48,577 nt of DNA, from assembly GCA_024743115.1 (NCBI GenBank), contig JANSXC010000036.1:1-48577 (forward strand). The letters run 5' to 3'. The notes under the pieces were generated by a model that had not been told where the DNA came from, made no database searches, and worked only from the letters and a program-made list of their open reading frames with translations. The DNA comes from a bacterium (GTDB taxonomy: Bacteria; Planctomycetota; UBA1135; UBA2386). Both the position numbers and the translations under genes were made by a program. Every line of letters starts with the position of its first letter. The first letter of the stretch is position 1. Shown piece after piece: positions 1 through 6,705 of this stretch.

Positions 1-238
1 GATTCTCTCGCTTGAGCTCCTTCAGCCGCGCCTGCTCACTCGTGGTCAGGCCGGGTCTCTCGCCGGCGTCGCGCTCGGCCTGCCTGATCCAGTTACGCAG
101 CGTCTCTGCCGAGCAGCCGATCTTCTCCGCTACTGACCGAATCGCTGCCCACTGCGACTCGTGCTCCTGCAGTCCTTCCCCCACCAGGCGAACGGCGCGC
201 TCGCGCACCTCGCTCGGATACCGCTTCTGTTGGCCCAT
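1..238 (-). CDS. IS3-family transposase OrfA (N-terminal part)
   Basis: OrfA is the helix-turn-helix DNA-binding half of an IS3-family transposase and is normally joined to the DDE half (OrfB) by programmed frameshifting. The protein starts MGQQKRYPSEVRERAVRLV, continues with EHESQWAAIRSVAEKIGCS and TLRNWIRQAERDAGERPG, and reaches a TTSEQARLKELKRE segment where the leucine-zipper region begins. These match the order seen in IS6110-type OrfA proteins. The start is the ATG at 238-236, 50 bp inside the element end. About 79 codons are visible before the window edge; the usual length is near 100, so only the zipper is missing. OrfB would lie outside the window. Confidence 0.88.
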   Translation of the reverse strand, partial: MGQQKRYPSEVRERAVRLVGEGLQEHESQWAAIRSVAEKIGCSAETLRNWIRQAERDAGERPGLTTSEQARLKELKREN

Positions 239-263
239 GGCTCCATCCTCTCAGGTCTGGGAG

Positions 264-288
264 CCTCCGGAAAACCCGGGGCGGTTCA
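264..288 (-). repeat. Left terminal inverted repeat of the IS3-family element
   Basis: About 25 bp, read on the minus strand as TGAACCGCCCCGGG followed by TTTTCCGGAGG. The outer base 288 is set by the TG terminus rule of the family and by the loss of pentapeptide-gene similarity at that point. The partner repeat would lie outside the window. Confidence 0.75.
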
Positions 289-407
289 GTCGCGCCATTG
301 AGTAATAGCGGATCCAATGAGTGGTCGGCTCGCCATGCATCGATCGCCTCTTTCCCCGCCCTCACAACGTCCAGATGTTCTGGATCCCAAGGGGTCTTCT
401 TCGCCAT
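289..407 (-). pseudogene. Pentapeptide-repeat protein, N-terminal fragment cut by the IS element
   Basis: The 39 intact codons from the ATG at 407 read MAKKTPWDPEHLDVVRAG, then EAIDAWRADHSLDPLLLNGA. A leader of this form (xxAWRAxHPxxxLDLSGA) commonly precedes the first A(D/N)Lxx repeat in pentapeptide-repeat proteins, which fold as a right-handed quadrilateral beta-helix. The frame runs into the IS terminal repeat right after the first N-G-A, so the repeats are lost or lie on the far side of the element. The open frame continues into the IS for about 65 more codons, but those residues have no family likeness. Assignment rests on a short leader only. Confidence 0.55.
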
Positions 408-624
408 GACCCCATCCTAGCCATGCACTTGGGGCCTACGACCCGTAGACTGTCCGTCTGATGGCTAGCGAGTCCGACTATTCCGAGTGCTTCGCCGGAT
501 CTCGGCACATGTCCGCGCTCGTGAACATGGTGCGGTAGAACTTGGGGGCTTCGGCCTCCTATTCAGGTGCCGGGTTAGATGCTTTCGTCGATTCAGAGTT
601 TTTAGCTGCTGGCAGAGTGATCTC

Positions 625-1512
625 TTGGCTGCGCCTAAACCTCTCAACAAACTCAGTTGCGTCTCTGCCGCGTTCATCCTGGCCGGCTGCGGTGATGGGG
701 ATCGCGAGAATGCGCCGGTCGTTACCATTGAGTTCGTTGAGCGGGTAGAGGTTCCGGAGGGATGTACTGGGGTAGTAGTTTCGTTGGTCTTGCCTGTGAC
801 TCTGCCTGGCAGGCAGACAGTCTTGTCCGTGGAGGCGGATCCTTCCCCCAGCATGCGGGCACCTACGCGTGATGGGGCTGGAACGAAGGCGTCTTGGAGG
901 TTGCCGGACCAACCAGGGAAATATGCGTTTACCGTTCGGGCCCGTCTTCGCTTGGAGCCGGGCTATCGCATCGGGGGCGACGTGATCCATGTGCCTGCGG
1001 AGCCCTATGGTGTTGGAAGTGAGGACTACGTAGAGGCCCGGGCGCCAGCGATTCAGACCCTGGCCGCGAAGTCTCGTTCTCGGTCGGGAGAGTCGGATCT
1101 GTCAAGTCTTCTCGGGGCTGTTCATGAGGCTCTCCGCCCCGCGTCTACTGGGCCGCGGTTAGGTGCCAAGGAAGCACTGGCCGTTGGATACGGGGATTGC
1201 GCGGAGCACGCGGACCTCCTGGTTGCCTTGTGTCGGGCTTCCGGTGTCCCTGCGCGAAGCGTTTCTGGCTTGGCAAGCCCTTGGGGGGAAGGGCCTCAGC
1301 ATGCGTGGGTGGAGGTAAAGACGTCCGATGAGCGTTGGAAGGTGGTTGACCCGTACCGTCAACGATTTGATCCGGACGATCCCGTTCGCTACGTCACGAT
1401 GTCGCTGGCGGGGGCAGGGCTTCGAGGGGGCAACCGATACGGGCGTGTATCCTGGCTGGGCGAGGAGCCCACTTATTCGTATCGCGTGCAGGTGCGGGAC
1501 GAGGCGCGCTAG
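625..1512 (+). CDS. Transglutaminase-like (papain-fold) lipoprotein
   Basis: The protein is about 295 residues and probably membrane-anchored. Starting at the TTG at 625 gives a lipoprotein signal of the form MAAPKPLNKLSC...FILAGC, with Cys22 as the lipidated residue. The catalytic part is a transglutaminase-core domain: Cys192 in G-Y-G-D-C-A-E-H, His227 in QHAWVEV and Asp242 in KVVDPY, with ALCRASGVPARSVSG between, which is typical of this fold. Such proteins act as thiol hydrolases or structural domains; the substrate is unknown. The open frame extends upstream to 487, but that stretch is Arg-rich and lacks family character, so it was not used. GC is clearly lower here than in the rest of the window (near 50 % around 550-660), which suggests acquisition by transfer. 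Its 3' end abuts a truncated nuclease gene on the other strand. Confidence 0.72.
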   Translation: MAAPKPLNKLSCVSAAFILAGCGDGDRENAPVVTIEFVERVEVPEGCTGVVVSLVLPVTLPGRQTVLSVEADPSPSMRAPTRDGAGTKASWRLPDQPGKYAFTVRARLRLEPGYRIGGDVIHVPAEPYGVGSEDYVEARAPAIQTLAAKSRSRSGESDLSSLLGAVHEALRPASTGPRLGAKEALAVGYGDCAEHADLLVALCRASGVPARSVSGLASPWGEGPQHAWVEVKTSDERWKVVDPYRQRFDPDDPVRYVTMSLAGAGLRGGNRYGRVSWLGEEPTYSYRVQVRDEAR

Positions 1513-1515
1513 CGG

Positions 1516-1998
1516 GTCCGAAGCCAACGTCTCGGTCTGAGCGAGTGACCCATACTGCGTCCCGATGGCAGCGTTCGGAACCAAGTGCCCCCGGTCGTAG
1601 CCCCCTCCGAAGGTTCCGCCGTGCACCGATGGGATCACAGGTAGATCCCACGGGAAGAACTTCGGGCGCTCGTAGCGGATTGGGTCACGACTGCCAGGAC
1701 GATCGCTGACCTTGTAGACCGCCCAGAGAGGGCGCCGTCGCTCCTCGCTGTGGCCAACGGCGTACCCGTGGTTCACCAGCACCTTGACCCTGTGGTCCTG
1801 GTCCCGGTTCGTCGGCCGGAGGCCGCTGCAGAAGAACTCGATCATGTGAGCGGTGCTCACACAGGTCGGAGCGATCTCGGTGTTGTCCTGCGACGGGGCG
1901 AGGACAGCGAACATGACCGACAGAGCGGCCCCAGCGAAGCGGTGGCTTCTGGTCGTGGTCTTCTTCCTGACTCGGTGAAGGCCCATGTTGGCTCTCAC
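1516..1998 (-). pseudogene. Secreted DNA/RNA non-specific endonuclease (NUC1 type), C-terminus missing
   Basis: The first 160 or so codons from the ATG at 1998 have a basic, hydrophobic export signal (residues 15-35), then NHGYAVGHSEERRRPLWAVY and YDRGHLVPNAAI, with Asp135-Arg136-Gly137-His138 as the DRGH motif carrying the general-base histidine of beta-beta-alpha-metal (His-Me finger) nucleases. It then reads G-S-x-A-Q-T-E-T, where the family continues with a S/T-N-x-x-P-Q segment and the metal-binding Asn. That part is absent: the frame passes into sequence antisense to the transglutaminase gene and stays open only as an antisense shadow to 1159. The boundary at about 1516 is an estimate. 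The enzyme lacks its metal ligand and should be inactive. The second possible start is Met5. Confidence 0.68.
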
Positions 1999-2381
1999 GA
2001 ACAGCTAGGGGAAGCCCCCGGACCTACCTTGGGCACCAGGAGTCACCGCGGGAAGCTCCCCGGACTAGTTGGGCGTTGGGGGCCCTGAGTGAGCGCTGGG
2101 AGACCTGAGGCACGCGAAGAACAGGTGACGTAGAGGAGATGCCAAGTGGCAGCCTCCGTCTCAGATCGCTCGATCGCTCCGACCGGGATGCCTCGGAACT
2201 GGGACCATATCTGGGACCATCGATCTGGCGGATCCAGGAGGACACTGACGGATCATGACGGCCCGGGGGCTGAAGCGCCGTAGGTTCGCACTCTCTCCAT
2301 TCCCCGTTTCCTGCCCTCCTTGGGCATCTCAGAGACCACATGCCACTCCCTGACGCGATTCCAAAGAAAGGCGTGGAATGA
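1999..2381. other. Gene-free stretch between the nuclease remnant and tRNA-Leu
   Basis: No convincing gene on either strand. It contains a 10-bp direct repeat (2199-2220). Read on the minus strand in one frame, the repeat gives W-S-Q-I-W-S-Q-F, loosely like the C-terminal ends of some tRNA-targeting integrases, but no recombinase motif can be seen. Its position at the 3' end of tRNA-Leu is where integrative elements usually leave an attachment site; no second copy of the tRNA end was found in the window. Confidence 0.5.
2199..2220. repeat. 10-bp direct repeat, two copies
   Basis: CTGGGACCAT at 2199-2208 and again at 2211-2220, separated by AT. The function is unknown. It lies 160 bp from the 3' end of tRNA-Leu, inside the putative island. 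Confidence 0.6.
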
Positions 2382-2464
2382 TGCGGGGAGAGGGACTCGA
2401 ACCCTCACGACCCGAAGGTCTGCGGCTTTTAAGGCCGCTGCGTCTGCCATTCCGCCACCCCCGC
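2382..2464 (-). tRNA. tRNA-Leu (anticodon TAA)
   Basis: The minus strand reads GCGGGGGTGGCGGAATGG at the 5' end. The anticodon stem-loop is GCGGCCTTAAAAGCCGC (anticodon TAA), followed by a variable arm and the T-arm GGGTTCGAGTCCC. The acceptor stem GCGGGGG pairs with TCCCCGC (one G-U), and the discriminator base is A at 2382. CCA is not encoded: TCA follows. At 83 nt with a long variable arm it is a class II tRNA, as expected for leucine. Its 3' end faces the island-like region at 1-2381. Confidence 0.95.
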
Positions 2465-2624
2465 TCGCGGTGCGACGTTGCGCGACTTGCGCATTATTCG
2501 GAGGAGCCCGTCAGTTGGAAGCGCTCGTGGCCGGAACCGGTGGCTGAGGTTGCCTGTTCGTGCAGACCAGCAGTCATCGCGCGCCGATCACTGCGAGAAC
2601 TCGCAGAACGAGTCGCAGGGTGAA

Positions 2625-2698
2625 TGGAGGTCGCGCCCGGAATCGAACCGGGGTAGACGGATTTGCAATCCGTTGCCTAACCACTTGGCTACGCGACC
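2625..2698 (-). tRNA. tRNA-Cys (anticodon GCA), CCA encoded
   Basis: The minus strand starts GGTCGCGTAGCCAAGTGG. The anticodon loop is ATTGCAAAT (anticodon GCA), and the T-arm is CCGGTTCGATTCCGG. The acceptor stem GGTCGCG pairs perfectly with CGCGACC (2629-2635). The discriminator is U (base 2628), as in tRNA-Cys, and CCA is encoded at 2625-2627, unlike the neighbouring tRNA-Leu. The gap of 160 nt to tRNA-Leu has no visible gene. Confidence 0.95.
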
Positions 2699-2710
2699 TT
2701 GCGGCCGGGC

Positions 2711-2738
2711 AACGTAACGCCGTATCCCCGTGGTTCAA
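2711..2738 (-). promoter_or_regulatory. Candidate sigma-70-like promoter for the tRNA-Cys gene
   Basis: On the minus strand there is TTGAAC (2738-2733), a 16-nt spacer, then TACGTT (2716-2711). The mature tRNA starts 12 nt downstream, a spacing typical of tRNA promoters. Whether tRNA-Leu, 160 nt further on, is co-transcribed is not visible. Confidence 0.45.
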
Positions 2739-2896
2739 GGGGTGGTTCCGACAACTGGCCCGCACCCGGTCCGAAGCCGATCCGTGCGTCTGAGCGATGG
2801 TCGGGCACCTGCGGCGACAAAACCCGAGAACGGGTCGGAGCCATGCCGTATGTTGCGGGGCCCCGAACGCGTCGCCTCCGCGGCGCCACATTGCTA

Positions 2897-3139
2897 GTGA
2901 AGATCAAGAAGAACATCCACTTCGAGTTCGCGCAGGAAATGGTGCGCGAGCCCCTGGTCTACAAGATCAACCGGTCCTTCGACGTGATCGTGAACATCCG
3001 CGGCGCGTCGGTGTCCGACGAAGGCGGATTCATGGCCCTCGAACTCGAGGGTGAAGAGGCCGAGGTCGATCGCGTGGTCGAGTTCCTGAAGGGCCAGAGC
3101 GTCAAGCTCGGTGAGGGCCTGGGGAGTTACGAGCGGTGA
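2897..3139 (+). CDS. Stand-alone NIL-domain protein
   Basis: A small protein of 80 residues made almost wholly of a NIL domain, the ferredoxin-like fold also found at the C-terminus of MetN-type methionine ABC ATPases, where it binds the amino acid. Visible family features are IKKNIHFEF, REPLVYKINRSFDVIVNIRG, ASVSDEGGFMALELEGE and a final helix with VDRVVEFLKGQSVKL. The GTG at 2897 places the start right before the conserved K-x-K-K-N-I; a TTG at 2891 and an ATG at 2843 are alternatives in the same frame. No clear ribosome-binding site was seen. Its stop overlaps the ggt start by 4 bp (GTGA), so the two are translationally coupled. A sensing or amino-acid-binding role is inference. Confidence 0.75.
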   Translation: MKIKKNIHFEFAQEMVREPLVYKINRSFDVIVNIRGASVSDEGGFMALELEGEEAEVDRVVEFLKGQSVKLGEGLGSYER

Positions 3140-4887
3140 AGCTCGCGCTCCTGCTCGCCGGTGCCGTGACGTTCACAACGGGCGCCGGTGGGCCCGGCGA
3201 GCCGGAGCGGGCGCTCGATGGACACGGTCCGGCGGCCCATGCCGCGACCCTCGCCCCGTCGCTGCCGAACGACCTCGTCGCGCGCGGCCGCGCGGGTGCG
3301 ATCGTGAGCGCAGAGCCGCGTGCGACCCAGGCCGGGATGCGGATCCTGCGGGCCGGCGGCAACGCGGTCGACGCCGCGGTCGCGGTCGCGTTGGCGCTCG
3401 CCGTGACCCACCCGCAGGCCGGCAACCTCGGCGGCGGCGGCTTCATGCTCATCCGGATGACGGACGGCCGCACGGCCGCACTCGACTTCCGGGAGAAGGC
3501 CCCGTTGTCGGCAACGGCCGACATGTACCTGCGCCCCGACGGCACCGTCGACAGCGACAAGATCAAGTGGGGTGCGACGGCTGCCGGTGTGCCGGGCAGC
3601 CCCGCGGGGCTGTTGCTCGCACTGCAGAAGTACGGGACCTCGACGCTCAAGGCGGTAGCGCGGCCGGCGATCCGGCTCGCGCGGGAGGGCTTTCCCGTCG
3701 ATCATTTCCTTGCCGGTTCGCTGGCGAGCAAGCGTCGACTGTTCGAACGTTTCGAGTCGACGAAGAAGGTCTTCTTCCGAGCGGGGGCACCGCTGCGGCA
3801 GGGCGATCTGCTGGTGCAGGAGGATCTCGCGGGCACGCTCGAGCGGTTCGTGGAGGGCGGGCTCGACGGCTTCTACGGTGGTCGGACCGCGGAGCTGATC
3901 ACGGCCGAGATGGAGCGCGGTGGCGGCTTCGTCACCAGGCGCGATCTCGCGGCCTACGCGGTGCGCGAGCGCAAGGTCCTGCGCGGCGAGTTCCGCGGCC
4001 ACGAGGTGCTCAGCATGCCGCCGCCGTCGTCCGGTGGGGTGGCCGTGCTGCAGATGCTCAACCTGCTGAAGCCCTACGACCTCGCGGCGATGGGTTACGG
4101 CGGCAGCGACTCGATCCACCTGCTCACCGAAGTGATGCGGCGCGCGTTTGCCGATCGCTCGCGGTGGCTCGGTGATCCGGATTTCTACGAAGTGCCGCTC
4201 GCGGGCCTCGTCAGCGCGGAATACGCCGAGGAACTCGGCAAGGGTATCGACCTGAAGCGCATGAGCGAGGTCGCGCCCGGGCGCCCCCCGGGGGCCAAGG
4301 GCAGCGACGACACCACGCACTTTTCGGTCATCGATAAGGACGGCAACGTCGTGTCGTGCACGACCACGATCAACAGCACGTTTGGTGCGGCAGTCGTCGT
4401 CGATGGCGCCGGCTTCTTCCTCAACAACGAGATGGACGACTTTTCGGCCAAGCCCGGCGTGCCGAATCAGTTCGGCCTGGTCGGCGGCGAGGCCAACAAG
4501 ATCGTGCCGCAAAAGCGCATGCTGTCGTCGATGACGCCGACGATCGTGCTGCGGGACGGCAAGGTGCGGCTCGTGCTCGGAGCGCCCGGCGGCAGTCGGA
4601 TCATCACCTCGGTGTTCCAGGTGCTCGTCAACGTCGTCGAGCACGGGATGCGGCTCGATCACGCCGTGCGCGCACCGCGCGTGCACCATCAGTGGCTGCC
4701 GGCGCAAATGCAGTGGGAACCGTTCGCCCTGGCGCCGGACGTGCGGGCCGCGCTGACGGCTAAGGGGCACACGTTCGCGCCGCGATCGCGGGGCATCGGC
4801 CGGGTGCAGGCGATCGAGGTGCTCGCCAACGGCACGCGGCATGCCGTGTGTGATCATCGCAGTGGCGGCGCGGCTGCGGCATACTGA
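3136..4887 (+). CDS. ggt: Gamma-glutamyltransferase (glutathione hydrolase)
   Basis: A 583-residue exported Ntn-hydrolase that cleaves or transfers the gamma-glutamyl group of glutathione. It starts with a hydrophobic signal (residues 1-17) and is probably periplasmic. The precursor is expected to self-cleave before Thr393, the N-terminal nucleophile of the small subunit, in D-D-T-T-H-F-S-V. Other family blocks are AGGNAVDAAVAVALALAV (73-90), NLGGGGFMLIR (97-107), FREKAP (118-123), PPPSSGGVAVLQMLNLL (295-311), LNNEMDDFS after the cleavage site and the glycine loop LGAPGGSRI. Length matches the family. The GTG start at 3136 overlaps the NIL gene stop. The stop lies 4 nt before rpe, so NIL, ggt and rpe probably form one transcript. 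Confidence 0.95.
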   Translation: MKLALLLAGAVTFTTGAGGPGEPERALDGHGPAAHAATLAPSLPNDLVARGRAGAIVSAEPRATQAGMRILRAGGNAVDAAVAVALALAVTHPQAGNLGGGGFMLIRMTDGRTAALDFREKAPLSATADMYLRPDGTVDSDKIKWGATAAGVPGSPAGLLLALQKYGTSTLKAVARPAIRLAREGFPVDHFLAGSLASKRRLFERFESTKKVFFRAGAPLRQGDLLVQEDLAGTLERFVEGGLDGFYGGRTAELITAEMERGGGFVTRRDLAAYAVRERKVLRGEFRGHEVLSMPPPSSGGVAVLQMLNLLKPYDLAAMGYGGSDSIHLLTEVMRRAFADRSRWLGDPDFYEVPLAGLVSAEYAEELGKGIDLKRMSEVAPGRPPGAKGSDDTTHFSVIDKDGNVVSCTTTINSTFGAAVVVDGAGFFLNNEMDDFSAKPGVPNQFGLVGGEANKIVPQKRMLSSMTPTIVLRDGKVRLVLGAPGGSRIITSVFQVLVNVVEHGMRLDHAVRAPRVHHQWLPAQMQWEPFALAPDVRAALTAKGHTFAPRSRGIGRVQAIEVLANGTRHAVCDHRSGGAAAAY

Positions 4888-4891
4888 CGAC

Positions 4892-5557
4892 GTGAGCCAG
4901 CCCGTCCGCATCGCCCCGTCTCTGCTCGCCGCCGACTTCGCGCACCTCGCGGATGAGGTGCGTTCCGTCGAGGATGGGGGTGCCGACTGGCTGCACCTCG
5001 ATGTCATGGATGGTCACTTCGTGCCCAACCTGACCTTCGGCCCGTTCATCACCAAGGCGATCAAGAGCTGCGCGAAGCGCCCGCTCGACGTGCATCTGAT
5101 GATCACGGACCCGTGGACCTACGCGGATCCGTTCCTCGATGCCGGATCGGACCTCGTGACCTTCCACATCGAGGTCGAGCAGAACGGCGATGTCGGCGAG
5201 TTGCTCGCGCGGATCCGTTCTCGCGGCGCCCGCGCGGGCTTGTCCGTCCAGCCGGACACGCCGGTCGAGCGGCTGCTGCCGTTCCTCGACCGGCTCGATC
5301 TCGTGCTCGTGATGAGCGTCTTCGCGGGCTTCGGCGGGCAGAAGTTCATGCCCGAAGTGCTGCCCAAGGTGCAGGAGCTGCGGGATCGCGGCTTCACCGG
5401 CGACATCTCGATGGACGGTGGGATCGGCCCCGAGACCATTGCGGCAGGTGCTGGGGCCGGTGCCAACGTATTCGTGGCCGGTACGGCCGTGTTCGGTGTT
5501 GCGGATCGCAAGGCCCGAATCGCGGAATTGCGCGATCGCGCCGCCGCCGCGGTCTGA
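4892..5557 (+). CDS. rpe: Ribulose-phosphate 3-epimerase
   Basis: A 221-residue TIM-barrel metalloenzyme that interconverts ribulose 5-phosphate and xylulose 5-phosphate in the pentose phosphate pathway. The family landmarks are in order: IAPSLLAADF (7-16), the metal-binding block WLHLDVMDGHFVPNLTFGP with His35, Asp37 and Asp40, DVHLMI, VMSVFAGFGGQKF (usually VMSVNPGFGGQ) and the phosphate-binding DGGIGPET plus GAGANVFVAGTAVF. The GTG at 4892 is used because it sits directly before the first barrel strand and 4 nt after the ggt stop; an ATG at 4841 would lie inside ggt and add unrelated residues. The change of NP to FA in the VMSV loop is unusual but leaves the active-site residues untouched. 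Confidence 0.95.
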   Translation: MSQPVRIAPSLLAADFAHLADEVRSVEDGGADWLHLDVMDGHFVPNLTFGPFITKAIKSCAKRPLDVHLMITDPWTYADPFLDAGSDLVTFHIEVEQNGDVGELLARIRSRGARAGLSVQPDTPVERLLPFLDRLDLVLVMSVFAGFGGQKFMPEVLPKVQELRDRGFTGDISMDGGIGPETIAAGAGAGANVFVAGTAVFGVADRKARIAELRDRAAAAV

Positions 5558-5627
5558 CGGACCGGTTCGGCCTTTTGCCATCGCGTCAGACTGCTATCTT
5601 CCCGAGTCTCGACATCCCACGGAACGA

Positions 5628-6701
5628 ATGAGTGACATGGCTTGGACGCGCTTCGGCAAGAAGAAAGACATGCCCGGTGGGCTGTGGATCAAGTGCGAGT
5701 CCTGCGGGGCGATGCTCTTCCGCAAGGACTTCGAACAGAAGCACCGGGTCTGCAGTTCTTGCGGCTACCACTTCACCCTCGCGGCGCGGGAGCGGATCGA
5801 GCTCACCGCGGATCCCGACTCGTTCGAGGAGTTGTGGGGTGACGTCAAGGCCTACGACGTCCTCGGCTTCGTCGACAAGATGCCGTACGGCGACAAGCTG
5901 AAGGCAACGAAGAAGAAGACCGGCGAGTCGGATGCGGTCGTCACGGGTTTCGGGACGATCAAGGGCATTCCGTGCGGGCTCGGCGTGATGAACTTCGCGT
6001 TCCTCGGCGGTTCGATGGGCATGGTCGTCGGCGAGAAGCTCGCGATGCTCTGTGAGGCGGCCGTCGAACGCGAGGTGCCGGTCGTGCTGTTCGCCTGCTC
6101 GGGTGGCGCGCGTATGCACGAAGGCGCCGTCTCGCTCATGCAGATGGCCAAGACCTGTGGCGCTCTGACGCGGTTGAACCAAGCCGGCCAGGTTTCGATC
6201 TCGGTCCTGACCCATCCGACCACGGGTGGCGTCACGGCCTCGTTCGCGTCGGTCTGCGACCTGACGGTCGCGGAGCCCGGCGCACTGATTGGCTTCGCGG
6301 GACCACGCGTCATCGCGACGACGATCAAGAAGGAGCTGCCGAAGGGTTTCCAGCGTTCCGAGTTCCTGCTCGAGAAGGGCCAGGTCGATCGCATCGTGGC
6401 CCGCTCGGACATGCGGGACGAACTCGGGCGACTGCTGGCCTATGCCACTGGGCGGGATCCGGTTGCGGCGTTCCAGCCGGACGACAAGCCCGACGGTGAC
6501 AAGTCCGAGGCGCCCGATGGTGGCAGTCCCGAGCCGGAGCCGGCTGATGGCCAGCCCAAGGCGAAGGCCAAGGCCAAGGCGAAGGCCGCGAGTCGCGCGA
6601 AGACCTCGGAGTCCGGGCCGGAACTCGTGATCGAGGCCGAAGCCGGCGCCGTCGACGCCACGCCCAAACCGCGCGCTCGGCGCAAGAAGAAGAAAGAGTA
6701 G
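5628..6701 (+). CDS. accD: Acetyl-CoA carboxylase carboxyltransferase subunit beta
   Basis: The beta subunit of the carboxyltransferase that, with AccA, makes malonyl-CoA for fatty acid synthesis in the cytoplasm. The N-terminus has the four-cysteine zinc ribbon (Cys23, Cys26, Cys42, Cys45). It is followed by the crotonase-fold core with FAFLGGSMGMVVGEK, FACSGGARMHEGAVSLMQMAKT, LTHPTTGGVTASFA and IGFAGPRVI. The core ends near residue 270; the remaining 85 residues are a charged, low-complexity tail rich in Pro, Glu, Lys and Ala, finishing in RARRKKKKE, which is longer than in most AccD. The ATG at 5628 has GGAAC upstream; a second ATG at 5637 is possible. A weak promoter-like TTGCCA...TATCTT (5575-5600) has too short a spacer to be trusted. 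The truD frame begins at once after the stop. Confidence 0.96.
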   Translation: MSDMAWTRFGKKKDMPGGLWIKCESCGAMLFRKDFEQKHRVCSSCGYHFTLAARERIELTADPDSFEELWGDVKAYDVLGFVDKMPYGDKLKATKKKTGESDAVVTGFGTIKGIPCGLGVMNFAFLGGSMGMVVGEKLAMLCEAAVEREVPVVLFACSGGARMHEGAVSLMQMAKTCGALTRLNQAGQVSISVLTHPTTGGVTASFASVCDLTVAEPGALIGFAGPRVIATTIKKELPKGFQRSEFLLEKGQVDRIVARSDMRDELGRLLAYATGRDPVAAFQPDDKPDGDKSEAPDGGSPEPEPADGQPKAKAKAKAKAASRAKTSESGPELVIEAEAGAVDATPKPRARRKKKKE

Positions 6702-6705
6702 GGCG

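Larger units (their letters stand above)
1..288 (-). mobile_element. IS3-family insertion sequence (IS6110-like), left end, cut by window edge
   Basis: The element enters from outside the window and ends at base 288, where the minus strand reads TGAACCGCCCCGGGTTTTCC, a terminal inverted repeat of the type seen in IS6110 and relatives (5'-TG end). An orfA start lies 50 bp inside the end, the usual IS3 layout. The sequence beyond 288 belongs to an interrupted gene. Only the left end is visible, so the full length, orfB and the target duplication cannot be judged. Confidence 0.85.

Noticed and set aside
487..624. Upstream part of the transglutaminase open frame as coding
   Set aside because: Arg/Cys-rich with no family likeness; the TTG at 625 gives a proper lipoprotein signal.
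1159..1515. C-terminal extension of the nuclease frame
   Set aside because: It is antisense to the transglutaminase gene and lacks the expected nuclease segments.
3127..5007. 626-codon minus-strand frame opposite ggt
   Set aside because: No family features; ggt motifs and the catalytic Thr are on the plus strand.
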